Shown one piece after another: positions 8,469-16,025 of a DNA stretch of 64,000 bases; within the stretch, counting starts at the first letter, position 1; each line of letters begins with the position of its first letter. The notes under the pieces were generated by a model. It searched no databases. It saw only the letters and a program-made list of their open reading frames with translations, and was not told the origin of the DNA. Origin of the DNA: PFJX01 sp964393825 (lineage in GTDB: Bacteria > Pseudomonadota > Gammaproteobacteria > Burkholderiales > Thiobacillaceae); the NCBI GenBank assembly GCA_964393825.1, contig CAYMUY010000019.1, forward strand, positions 1-64,000, in the 5' to 3' direction. The position numbers and the translations under genes are program-made.

Positions 8469-8972
8469 CGGGCTAGCACCGGGCTAGCGCCGCGAGTGAA
8501 ACGGGCACAGAACTGCCGCATCAATCTGCCCTTGATCAAGAAACGCATTTATCAGGCTCCACCATGGGCGGCTTGTGGCCGACCCCGGAAGTTCGCGTAA
8601 CTTGGGGCAATGGCCGTTACCGCTGCTCAGCCGCCATCCGAGTTCTCGGTTCGAGAGATGCTCATTTTCAACTCAATCTGTTTACGCATGATTTCTAGTC
8701 TGAGAGCTCGCGGGGCTCTCGCCGCATTGCGGCTCCACCCGGCGAACGCCGGTTTCCCTCTGCGGCGCAGCCGCTTCGCATCGGGCGCAGCCCCGTCAGC
8801 TTCGGGCGAATACTCGTGGATCACGACAGGAGCTTGCGGAGGGAGTCGTTATGGCTGCTGATGCTGTCGTTGTTTTCAGGGTCAAGAGAGTGCGCCATGG
8901 ACGGATCCAGGCACCATTGCTCACTGCCTCGTGTTCGGCCAGCGAGCAAATGGCCCTGGATCTCGGAATGGA
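8469..8972. other. Gene-poor stretch at the left edge of the accessory element
   Basis: About 500 bases between the tRNA-Phe terminator and the AbiEii-like gene. I see no supported gene. It has several GC-rich inverted motifs (such as GGCGAACGCCGG near 8740 and GCGGCGCAGCCGC near 8762). I looked for a copy of the tRNA-Phe 3' end as an attachment site and did not find one. Confidence 0.4.
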
Positions 8973-9719
8973 TCAAGCGCCCCGCTTGGACGGCTGACTC
9001 TGCTCAAGGAGCTTGCGCGCTTCCGCGATTTCACGGGTCTGTATCAGCGACTCGAAGTAGGCGTGGATATCCGCCAGCGTAAGCGTCAAGCCTACCGGGT
9101 CCAACCCCTCGTCTTCCGCATCCAGGGGCAGCAGGCCGAGCAGTTTGTGTTCCACAACGACAGGCGTATCCGGGGCGTCATCCGCCATCAGCGCGGCGGC
9201 GAGGATATCGTCCAGCGTCTTGCCATGCTGGCAGAACCACATCAGGTCGAAGTAATTGCGGCTGCGAGCGCGTTTTAGTAGCAACGCGCTTTTCATGGCG
9301 AACAGGCCGTCCAGATTCATCAGATCGAACGACCAGCCTTCGACCGGCTGACTGCCGGGCGCATGGCGCAGGCCTTCCGGGTAGGTGAAGCATTGCACCT
9401 TGACGCCATCGAGCACGTAATCCTGCACCCGCGCCAGCAGGTCGAGGCCATTGATGCGGGCAGCCGAGATCGCCGATTGCGACGTGATCAACTCTGCGCC
9501 CTGCGCGCGCATGGCGCGAAACAGCGCCTGCTTGTCCAGAGTGGGGCTGAACCGGACCAGGTCCAGATCCAGGCTGCGGCGATGTCCGGCTTGCAGGGCC
9601 AGTGCCGTACCGCCAACGAGGCAGAAGCCGGACAGCACCGGCTCTAGCGCCAGTTTCGCCAGCACCGCCACCGTGGCGGGTGGCAGCAGATCAAGCCGCA
9701 GCGCGCTCGGCGAGAGCAA
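8973..9719 (-). CDS. AbiEii/AbiGii-type nucleotidyltransferase toxin
   Basis: About 248 residues. The core GGTALALQAGHRRSLDLDL is the nucleotidyltransferase signature of AbiEii-type toxins (GG-T-L, then the catalytic D-L-D). AbiE systems are type IV toxin-antitoxin modules giving phage abortive infection. The TTG start at 9719 is preferred because GGAG lies 8 bases upstream; it overlaps the antitoxin gene by 29 bases. An ATG at 9830 would give a 140-base overlap. The downstream part contains the conserved KSALLLKRARSRNYFDL segment of the family. Confidence 0.8.
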   Translation of the reverse strand: MLSPSALRLDLLPPATVAVLAKLALEPVLSGFCLVGGTALALQAGHRRSLDLDLVRFSPTLDKQALFRAMRAQGAELITSQSAISAARINGLDLLARVQDYVLDGVKVQCFTYPEGLRHAPGSQPVEGWSFDLMNLDGLFAMKSALLLKRARSRNYFDLMWFCQHGKTLDDILAAALMADDAPDTPVVVEHKLLGLLPLDAEDEGLDPVGLTLTLADIHAYFESLIQTREIAEARKLLEQSQPSKRGA

Positions 9720-10137
9720 TTTCGATACTCCGCAGCATGCGGCTGAGAATGCGCGCCAGCAAATCGCGCTCCAGTGCCGGCGTGGCCTCCAGCGCGCGGG
9801 GCAGTTGAGCCCGGACGGCGGGCAGACCAAAGTCCGCGCAAACGCGCACCAGGTCGGCGAACCGCGCGCGGCGCAGAACGGCCAGGATCAGCGCAGTGTC
9901 GGCCATGGCCGGATCGGGCCAGTCGTAGGGTAAGGAGAGATCGACACTTTTGCGAACGCCGTATTCACTGGCTAGGAGTCGAGTAACCGGCGCCGGCATC
10001 TGGCGAAAGTCTCCGGAGGTCTCCGGCAACAACCATTTATCCAGCGCGCGCTTGGAAACGCCCAGAACAACGGCCAGGTCGGCGCGTGTTTGCCTGGACT
10101 GACGCATGGCTTCGCGAAGGATGTCTTGCTGTTTCAT
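9691..10137 (-). CDS. HTH antitoxin partner of the AbiEii-like toxin
   Basis: 148 residues. The N-terminus (MKQQDILREAMRQ, then RADLAVVLGVSKRALDKWLLP) is a helix-turn-helix, and the C-terminal helical half is of the type found directly upstream of AbiEii-like nucleotidyltransferases. By position and overlap it is the cognate antitoxin and probably autoregulates the pair. It is not a clear AbiEi wing-helix protein, so the pairing is inferred from context. The ATG at 10137 is chosen since the codons upstream have no family-like content. Confidence 0.7.
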   Translation of the reverse strand: MKQQDILREAMRQSRQTRADLAVVLGVSKRALDKWLLPETSGDFRQMPAPVTRLLASEYGVRKSVDLSLPYDWPDPAMADTALILAVLRRARFADLVRVCADFGLPAVRAQLPRALEATPALERDLLARILSRMLRSIEIALAERAAA

Positions 10138-10279
10138 GCGATAAGTGTATCCCCATTGGGGAGTGATTTCTTCGTTTGTCAGGTGATTGATGCATCCGCC
10201 GACATGCATGAACGACGCATACGGGAACGAGCCGTCTTGTGAGTCCTGAATGTTCTGGGATGACGCAACGCTTGCCGTA

Positions 10280-10702
10280 TTACCCAGTCTCTGATCGCAC
10301 ATTGACCGGGACCGGGCCGCTCCAGCCGGGTGGTGGTGCGCTGCGGCCAGACGGAGACGTGCCCGAGGCTACGCTGGCGCGACTGCGCTCCCGCGATCGT
10401 GCTACGCGTGCCTCTGATTCCCGTCTTCTGGCGACACGCAAACCGTGTTCTGTGGTGATGTCATTGCCTGCCCGCGCCCTTTCCACCAACTTCGCGCGCC
10501 ACGCTCTCCAGTTGTTGACTTTCGGGGCCTCGCCTTTGGCAATGGCCTCCCTTCGCCCCATCTCCTCGTCTTCGATAGCCTGTCTCATCTCGGGAGGGAG
10601 CTCCTCTGGGCTTGCCGCTTCCTCCCCTCCCCCCGAACCGGCCCTAGCCGGTTCATCGGGTTCCCCGCCGGGGCGGGGGGCTGGGGGGGGGTAAGTGATC
10701 AT
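10280..10702 (-). CDS. Possible frameshifted C-terminus of the replication-type protein
   Basis: A 140-residue open frame with proline-rich start, then a charged helical stretch (PPEMRQAIEDEEMGRREA and KVNNWRAWRAKLVERARAG). Its ATG at 10702 has no ribosome-binding site and lies inside the end of the upstream frame. The two frames overlap in a C9 run (G9 on the + strand, 10683-10691). Removing one C would fuse the upstream 148-residue protein to this frame, giving a normal-length protein with a C-terminal extension. Either a sequencing slip, a mutation, or programmed slippage. Confidence 0.5.
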   Translation of the reverse strand: MITYPPPAPRPGGEPDEPARAGSGGGEEAASPEELPPEMRQAIEDEEMGRREAIAKGEAPKVNNWRAWRAKLVERARAGNDITTEHGLRVARRRESEARVARSRERSRASVASGTSPSGRSAPPPGWSGPVPVNVRSETG

Positions 10703-11099
10703 GTTCTAGTGATATTGGTATATCCCCGACGTTGCCATGCATGGCAGAGCCATCCATGGCAACGTCCATCCTGGACAGATTGGGGGATGGTGAGACCGGA
10801 GTATCCGTGATCTCGCGATGCCAGATGATTCTTCCTGTGGCGTCCCGACCACGCGTTTGAGAGTAGTACCCCGCCGCCTCCAGCTCCGTACGAATGGATA
10901 CCCAGACATGCTCCGACATGTTCAGCACGCGACGCATGTGGCGGACATAGAGGGTCCATCCGACAGGACGGCCCAGCATCCAGCCGAGCACCGCGCGCGC
11001 TCTCAGGCTGATCCGCGTGTCCTCCAAGACATCGTCGGGTACGGATGACCACTGTCGACGTTTACGAATGGCAATGCCGTCGCCAATGTCCTGGGCCAT
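10653..11099 (-). CDS. Phage/plasmid replication-type helix-turn-helix protein
   Basis: 148 residues. The region SVPDDVLEDTRISLRARAV, LGWMLGRPVGWTLYVRHM and VWVSIRTELEAAGYY follows the pattern of phage and mobile-element proteins whose N-terminal winged helix reads 'resting state, fast-growing branch, then helix' and which act in replication initiation or regulation. The C-terminal end PPPSPPPRRGTR is probably an artefact of a frame shift (see the neighbouring frame). GTG 11102 or ATG 11099 could start it; AAGG stands 7 bases before the ATG. It overlaps the AlpA-like gene. Confidence 0.6.
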   Translation of the reverse strand: MAQDIGDGIAIRKRRQWSSVPDDVLEDTRISLRARAVLGWMLGRPVGWTLYVRHMRRVLNMSEHVWVSIRTELEAAGYYSQTRGRDATGRIIWHREITDTPVSPSPNLSRMDVAMDGSAMHGNVGDIPISLEHDHLPPPSPPPRRGTR

Positions 11100-11473
11100 C
11101 ACACACCGCCTTTCGATGCCTGAGCCGCGCGCTCGCGCTCTATCTGATCGCGTTTGGTGGGCCGTCCACGGCGGCGCGGGGAGGTGGTGGCCACGGGCGC
11201 GGCTGGCTGGGTTCGCTGTTCGCGGTAATGGCGCAGCCAGTCGAGCACATCGGCGGTGATCCAGCGTGGGGTGCGGCTGCCAGGTGGGGTGCTGGCTGGG
11301 GGCAAGCTCTCGGGTCGGCGGATGCGGTCGGCCTGCAGTGTGCCGACTGTGCGGCCGAGCAGGACGCTGAGCTCAGCGTACCCGATGACGGGGGGCCACG
11401 CCACGATATGGCTAGGCGTGTCGCTCTGGGGGGTGCCGCCGGTGGTGGCGGCAACGGGGATGATCTGATGCAT
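11099..11473 (-). CDS. AlpA-like regulator/excisionase-type protein
   Basis: 124 residues. The middle (IGYAELSVLLGRTVGTLQADRI followed by PRWITADVLDWLRHY) has the shape of AlpA/excisionase-like winged helices that read 'choose helix, then strand with R-W, then V-x-x-WL'. The C-terminus is basic (PRRRGRPTKRDQIERE). Such proteins regulate integrase or replication genes of satellites and integrative elements. GGAG lies 6 bases before the ATG. Coupled to the replication-type gene. Confidence 0.6.
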   Translation of the reverse strand: MHQIIPVAATTGGTPQSDTPSHIVAWPPVIGYAELSVLLGRTVGTLQADRIRRPESLPPASTPPGSRTPRWITADVLDWLRHYREQRTQPAAPVATTSPRRRGRPTKRDQIERERAAQASKGGV

Positions 11474-11558
11474 TTTCGGCTCCCGGGCGGCGGGAGCCGG
11501 CGTCGCCGGTCTCCCGGCCGCGATGTCCTTGATTCGGCGCGCGAGCGCGCCGGCTAGG

Positions 11559-12017
11559 TCATGCGGCGGGAGCCGGGACGGGGATCGGAGAGAGGCGAGG
11601 AGTCAGCGCAATCCCGCAGGCTGGAAGGGCTGGCCTGGGTGGGGCTGGCCGCCGGCAGGCAGCCAGAAGGGATAGGACAAGGAGCGGCGGCAGCCCCAGC
11701 ATGTCGCTGAGCCGGGACGCCAGCGGACGGGCAAGCGCGGCCCGTTGTATTGGACCGAGCATGTCGTGGGCGAGTTGGTAAGCGCTCAGCCCGGTGCGAG
11801 TATGGTCGGCGACTATTACCCCGATGGTGACGGATATGGCCATGATCGTCGCCATCATGGCGGTGCCAAGGCAGGGAGCGATCTGGATGATCAGCAGCGC
11901 AAGCGCCCACGCCATGCCGGCCACACTTACGATGGTCACTACAACTCCGTCACGGGTCAGGCCATCGTCGCCGTATATCGACAGCGGCAGCCTGCCCCGC
12001 ACCCTGGCGGCGAGCAT
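11559..12017 (-). CDS. Small membrane protein of the accessory element, unknown
   Basis: 152 residues. I do not recognise it. Two hydrophobic segments (about residues 25-48 and 54-72) and a further one near 105-122 with a proline-rich C-terminus suggest a membrane protein. It is the first gene on this strand after tRNA-Leu. The second half is GC-biased and could be non-coding, so the true end is uncertain. Confidence 0.4.
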   Translation of the reverse strand: MLAARVRGRLPLSIYGDDGLTRDGVVVTIVSVAGMAWALALLIIQIAPCLGTAMMATIMAISVTIGVIVADHTRTGLSAYQLAHDMLGPIQRAALARPLASRLSDMLGLPPLLVLSLLAACRRPAPPRPALPACGIALTPRLSPIPVPAPAA

Positions 12018-12166
12018 GGCCGCTAGGCCGAGAGGGTGGGGGTTGATCGTGTGAGATACAAACGGATACGGTGCATGACACGATATTACCCGGCCGCGTT
12101 ATTGCGTCAATATCCAGGTGACAGAGGCTTACATCCGCATCCTGCTATGGCAGAAGCCTTGTCACC

Positions 12167-12194
12167 CGCTTGTCACCCGAGAGGGTGGCAAGCG
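12167..12194. repeat. Inverted repeat with GTCACCC motifs, possible operator
   Basis: CGCTTGTCACCC / GGGTGGCAAGCG arms of 12 with one mismatch around GAGA. A second direct copy of CTTGTCACCC lies just before it at 12158-12167 and a GGTGACA at 12117-12123. It sits upstream of the minus-strand element genes, so it may be an operator or part of a replication or recombination site. The rest of 12018-12250 holds no gene I can support. Confidence 0.5.
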
Positions 12195-12250
12195 AAGGAA
12201 ATCAGGGGTAAGCTCAAACAAGCTAAAGTAACGTAAGCTATTGAATTATA

Positions 12251-12335
12251 TGGTGCCCGGGACGGGAATCGAACCCGTATAGCCTAAGCCGAGGGATTTT
12301 AAGTCCCTTGTGTCTACCAGTTTCACCACCCGGGC
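12251..12335 (-). tRNA. tRNA-Leu(UAA)
   Basis: 85 nt with a long variable arm and encoded CCA. Read on the minus strand: acceptor GCCCGGG pairs with CCCGGGC; anticodon loop contains TAA between GGGAC/ATCCC arms; T-arm GGGTTCGATTCCC. It bounds the accessory element on the right. Confidence 0.96.
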
Positions 12336-12604
12336 TGGGTCAGCGCGTATTCAGATGAAGTTGCGGAGAGGTAGTGGATGCAGGTGCCGAGGTCAATCCG
12401 GCCTACATGTGATTTCACGCTCACTTCCCCGCAATTTTTGCATCAATTTCAATCTGTGCCGACTCTGGCGGGGGTTGAATGGAATTGATTCATATCCCAT
12501 GACCCCGCAGGCAAAGAGCTTACCTGACTTCCCCTTTGTGTGAGCCGTGAAAGACGGGACACCCCGCGCAATACTGTTTCATCTCATTGCGCCGGCTGAC
12601 GTGC

Positions 12605-12635
12605 CTGTCATGAGACTTTCACACTCCGCTGTCAC
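12605..12635 (+). promoter_or_regulatory. Pho box upstream of the plcP-agt operon
   Basis: CTGTCAT-GAGA-CTTTCAC at 12605-12622 fits the PhoB site (two 7-base repeats CTGTCAT separated by 4), with one mismatch beyond the allowed final T/C. A third half-site CTGTCAC is at 12629-12635. The operon's ATG is only 12 bases further and lacks a ribosome-binding site, so the transcript may be leaderless or very short-leadered. Confidence 0.75.
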
Positions 12636-12646
12636 ATTCGCTGGCC

Positions 12647-13432
12647 ATGCCAGCCGTTCGCTCCGTCTTCATTTCCGATGTCCATCTGGGCACCCGCGCT
12701 TGCCAGGCCGATAGCCTGCTCGCCTTCCTGCGTGAATATCCCGCCCGCCACCTCTATCTGGTGGGTGACATCATCGATTTCTGGAGCATGAGCCGTGGCA
12801 TCCACTGGAGTCCGGCGCAGAACACGGTGATCCAGAAAGTGCTGCGCCGCGCGCGCCACGGTGAGCGGGTGGTGTTCGTGCCGGGCAACCACGACGAGGC
12901 GCTGCGCGATTACTGCGAGACCGCGTTCGGCGACATTCGGGTGGAGCACGAATATGTGCATGAGACCGCGGACGGGCGCCGCCTCCTGCTCATCCACGGT
13001 GATGAGTTCGATCAGGTGACCCGGCACCACCGTTGGGTGGCGGTGCTCGGCGACGTGGCCTACGACCTGCTCGTCCGGCTCAACGGTTGGCTGTCACGGC
13101 TGCGCCGTCTGTTGGGTATCTCCGGCTACTGGTCGCTGGCGGGTTACGCCAAGCGGCGGGTCAAGACCGCCTTGCAGTTCATCTTCGATTTCGAGGATTC
13201 GGTGATTCACCATGTGCGCGAACGCGGCCTGGATGGCGTGATCTGTGGCCACATCCACTGGGCGGCGCTGAAGGAAATGGACGGTCTGGTCTATGCCAAT
13301 TGCGGCGACTGGGTCGACTCCTGTACCGCCATCGTCGAACACGAGGACGGCCGCCTGGAAATGGTCGAGTGGAGCGCGCTCTGTCGGCTGCCACGCGGCG
13401 AACTGGTGGCCGACCGCCTGGCGGAGGATTGA
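12647..13432 (+). CDS. PlcP-like metallophosphoesterase (UDP-2,3-diacylglucosamine diphosphatase family)
   Basis: 261 residues. Calcineurin-type motifs in order: ISDVHLG (residue 9), VGDIIDFW, PGNHDE, IHGDEFD and CGHIH, with SCTAIVEH near the end. The family is often labelled LpxH-like, but this branch (ETADGRR, GDWV-SCTA-VEH) corresponds to PlcP, which cleaves membrane phospholipids to diacylglycerol during phosphate starvation. Two GT4 genes follow with 1- and 4-base overlaps, and a Pho box precedes it, all matching the known PlcP-Agt lipid-remodelling pathway. Assignment to PlcP rather than LpxH is by sequence style and context. Confidence 0.85.
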   Translation: MPAVRSVFISDVHLGTRACQADSLLAFLREYPARHLYLVGDIIDFWSMSRGIHWSPAQNTVIQKVLRRARHGERVVFVPGNHDEALRDYCETAFGDIRVEHEYVHETADGRRLLLIHGDEFDQVTRHHRWVAVLGDVAYDLLVRLNGWLSRLRRLLGISGYWSLAGYAKRRVKTALQFIFDFEDSVIHHVRERGLDGVICGHIHWAALKEMDGLVYANCGDWVDSCTAIVEHEDGRLEMVEWSALCRLPRGELVADRLAED

Positions 13433-14574
13433 TGCGCGTCCTGATGGTCTCGGACGTGTATTTCCCTCGCATCAACGGCGTTTCCACTTCCATCGAAACC
13501 TTCCGTGGCGCGCTCGTGGCGCACGGCGTGGCGGCCAGCCTGGTGGCGCCCAGCTATGGCGACGATGTCCCCGCGCCGGGGGTCACGCGGGTGCCGGCAA
13601 GGCGGGTGCTGGGCGATCCGGAAGATCGTCTGGCGCATTACGCGGCGTTGCGCCGCGCCACGCTCAAGGCGGCCGAGGGGTGCGATGTGATCCACATCCA
13701 GACCCCGTTCGCCGCGCATTACGCCGGCCTGTATGCCGCCCGCGCGCTGAACAAGCCGGTGATCGCCACCTATCACACCCTGTTCGAGGAATACCTGCAG
13801 CACTACATTTCCTGGCTGCCGGCTTCTCTGCTGCGCGGCCTGGCGCGGCGCTTTTCGCGTGGCCAGTGCAATGCCCTGGATGCGGTGATCGTGCCTTCCT
13901 CCGCCATGCGCGCGCGCTTGCGCGACTACGGCATCACCCGCCCGCTGCATGTCTTGCCCACCGGCCTGCCGGACGGCGCCTTCACGCCGGGTGACGGCGC
14001 CGCTTTCCGCGCCCGGAGCGGCATCGACCCGGCGCGCCCGGTGGTGTTGTTCGTCGGGCGGGTGGCGCATGAAAAGAACATCGCGTTTCTCCTGGAGGCG
14101 GTCGCGCTCGCCCGCCGTGCCTTGCCGGAACTGGTGTTCCTGGTCACCGGCGAAGGTCCGGCGCGCGCCGATCTGGAAGCGCGGGCGGTACAACTCGGCT
14201 TGGGCGACAGCGTGCGTTTTCTTGGCTACATGGATCGCAAGCGCGAGTTGCCTTCCGCTTACGCCGCCGCCGATGCCTTCATCTTCGCCTCGCGCACCGA
14301 AACCCAGGGCCTGGTGCTGCTGGAAGCGATGGCGCAACGTTGCCCGGTGGTGGGACTGTCGATCATGGGCACGGCGGACATCCTGGAAGCGAAACGCGGT
14401 TGCCGCATCGCGCCGGACGAGCCGGCCGGCTTCGCGCAAGTGCTGCTGAAGTTGCTGAACGACCGGGAAGCCCGCGCGTGCCTGGGCGAGGAGGCTCGCG
14501 TCTACGCGCGGGAGTGGTCCGATCAGGCGCTGGCGCGGCGGCTGGCGGAGCTTTACCGAAGCCTGGCTCGATGA
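13432..14574 (+). CDS. Glycosyltransferase family 4, Agt-type
   Basis: 380 residues starting MRVLMVSDVYFPRINGV, with ATG overlapping the upstream TGA by one base; longer in-frame upstream sequence is the shadow of the previous gene. GT-B fold: N-terminal acceptor domain, then LFVGRVAHEKN and the E-x7-E donor motif in RTETQGLVLLE. By context it probably transfers a hexose from a nucleotide sugar to diacylglycerol released by the PlcP-like enzyme. The sugar cannot be inferred. Cytoplasmic face of the inner membrane. Confidence 0.85.
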   Translation: MRVLMVSDVYFPRINGVSTSIETFRGALVAHGVAASLVAPSYGDDVPAPGVTRVPARRVLGDPEDRLAHYAALRRATLKAAEGCDVIHIQTPFAAHYAGLYAARALNKPVIATYHTLFEEYLQHYISWLPASLLRGLARRFSRGQCNALDAVIVPSSAMRARLRDYGITRPLHVLPTGLPDGAFTPGDGAAFRARSGIDPARPVVLFVGRVAHEKNIAFLLEAVALARRALPELVFLVTGEGPARADLEARAVQLGLGDSVRFLGYMDRKRELPSAYAAADAFIFASRTETQGLVLLEAMAQRCPVVGLSIMGTADILEAKRGCRIAPDEPAGFAQVLLKLLNDREARACLGEEARVYAREWSDQALARRLAELYRSLAR

Positions 14575-15707
14575 GACCGCTGCGCATTCTGCTCGTCACC
14601 GAAACCTACCCACCCGAGATCAATGGCGTCGCCATGACCACGGAACGCATGGTGCGAGGCATGCGCGCGCGCGGCCATTGGGTCGGGCTGGTGCGGCCCG
14701 GGCAGCGCCATGACGAAGCCACTCCAGACACCTGGACCGTGCCCGGCCTGCCGATTCCGAACTACCCCGGCCTGCGCCTGGGGCTGCCAGCCTGGTGGCG
14801 TCTCGGGAGGTTAATGGATCGACAACGCCCCGACGTCGTCCATGTGGTCACCGAAGGCCCCCTTGGCTGGGCCGCCGTGCATGCCGCGCGCGCCCGCGAG
14901 CTGCCACTCACTTCCGGCTATCACACGCACTTCGCGCAATATAGCGGCCACTATGGCCTCAACTGGTTGATGCCCTGGGTCACCGGCTGGCTCGACGCAC
15001 TGCACCGGCGCTGCCAGGCCACCCTGGTGCCGACGCCGGAATTGGCTGGGGAGTTGACCGCGCGCGGTATTCCCAACGTGCGCGCGGTAGGGCGCGGCGT
15101 TGATACCCGGTTGTTTCAACCGGCCCGGCGCGACCGCGCCCTGCGCCGCAGTTGGGCGCTGGCGGACAACGATCTGGCTTGCCTCTATGTCGGTCGTCTC
15201 GCCCCGGAAAAGAATCTGGAAGTGGTGGAACAGGCGTTCGCCGCCATCGCCGCCCGCAGTGACGTCAATAAGCGCCGCGCGCGCATGGTCTGGGTGGGTG
15301 ATGGCCCCTCCCTGGCGCGACTGCGCGCGGCGCATCCGGACCATGTCTTCGCCGGCCCACGCGGCGGCGAAGACCTCGCCGCCCATTACGCCAGCGCCGA
15401 TCTGTTTCTGTTCGGCAGCCTCTCGGAAACCTGGGGCAATGTGCTGACCGAAGCCCTGGCCAGCGGCCTGGGCGTCGTCGCCTATCGACGCGCGGCGGCG
15501 GAGATTTTGATTCGGGAAGGGGAAAACGGCATCGCGGTACCGGCCGGCGATGCCCCGGCCTTCGTCAGCGCGGCCGTGGCATTGGCTGACGATGCGACGT
15601 TACGGCAACGTCTCGGCCGGCGGGCCAGCGAGTCCATGCGAGCGCATGGCTGGGAAGCGATCGTCGAGCGCTTCGAGGCGGTGTTGCGGGAGGTGGCGCG
15701 ACCGTAG
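14571..15707 (+). CDS. Glycosyltransferase family 4, second Agt-type enzyme
   Basis: 378 residues starting MRPLRILLVTETYPPEINGV, overlapping the previous gene as ATGA. GT-B motifs LYVGRLAPEKN and the E-x7-E SETWGNVLTE. It is related to the preceding gene at both ends (ETYPPEINGVAMTTE versus DVYFPRINGVSTSIE), so the pair looks like a tandem duplication followed by divergence, perhaps adding a second sugar or a different sugar. Its TAG stop lies inside a REP-like palindrome. Confidence 0.83.
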   Translation: MRPLRILLVTETYPPEINGVAMTTERMVRGMRARGHWVGLVRPGQRHDEATPDTWTVPGLPIPNYPGLRLGLPAWWRLGRLMDRQRPDVVHVVTEGPLGWAAVHAARARELPLTSGYHTHFAQYSGHYGLNWLMPWVTGWLDALHRRCQATLVPTPELAGELTARGIPNVRAVGRGVDTRLFQPARRDRALRRSWALADNDLACLYVGRLAPEKNLEVVEQAFAAIAARSDVNKRRARMVWVGDGPSLARLRAAHPDHVFAGPRGGEDLAAHYASADLFLFGSLSETWGNVLTEALASGLGVVAYRRAAAEILIREGENGIAVPAGDAPAFVSAAVALADDATLRQRLGRRASESMRAHGWEAIVERFEAVLREVARP

Positions 15708-15763
15708 GAGCGGGCTTGCCCGCGATTGCCACGGTTGCATCGCGGGCAAGTCCGCTCCTACGG
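15702..15763. repeat. REP-like palindrome
   Basis: Two 25-base arms (CCGTAGGAGCGGGCTTGCC... and its complement) with one mismatch and a 12-base centre. The motif GTAGGAGCGGGCTTGCCCGCG closely resembles the REP element common in pseudomonads, but shortened here to the visible arms. It lies between convergent genes, includes the stop codon of the upstream gene (15705-15707), and can act as a bidirectional terminator. Confidence 0.88.
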
Positions 15764-15766
15764 CAA

Positions 15767-16012
15767 TCAATCTTCCGCCGGCTCGTCCAGATATTTCTGC
15801 AGGCGGCGTTCAAACACATGGCGGTCGAAGCGCCACTCCTCGAGCAAATCGATCGCCAATTCAAACGGCTTCTTGTCCAGCTGATAGAGGCACCCCAGGT
15901 CGAACGACGCGGATGACTCCAGCGCCATGCAGAGATCGCGAAGGTCCGAAGAGGCTTTGCCATCCGGATTCTTGCGGATGAATCGGGCAATGTTTTTTAC
16001 GGCGTTGGCCAT
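15767..16012 (-). CDS. Small conserved hypothetical protein
   Basis: 81 residues starting MANAVKNIARFIRKNPDG. I do not recognise a named family. It has a helical pattern with LGCLYQLDKKPFELAIDLLEEWRFDRHVF and is rich in charged residues, no signal or membrane segment. It starts 13 bases after the pyruvate-kinase-like gene and is probably co-transcribed with it. Confidence 0.65.
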   Translation of the reverse strand: MANAVKNIARFIRKNPDGKASSDLRDLCMALESSASFDLGCLYQLDKKPFELAIDLLEEWRFDRHVFERRLQKYLDEPAED

Positions 16013-16025
16013 GACGTTTGTTTCC

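Noticed and set aside
8348..12335. tRNA-Phe or tRNA-Leu as an attachment site of a complete integrative element
   Set aside because: No integrase gene and no duplicated tRNA 3' end were visible inside the block, so no att sites can be assigned.
12647..13432. LpxH as the function of the metallophosphoesterase
   Set aside because: Possible by family label, but the internal motifs, the adjoining glycosyltransferases and the Pho box favour PlcP.
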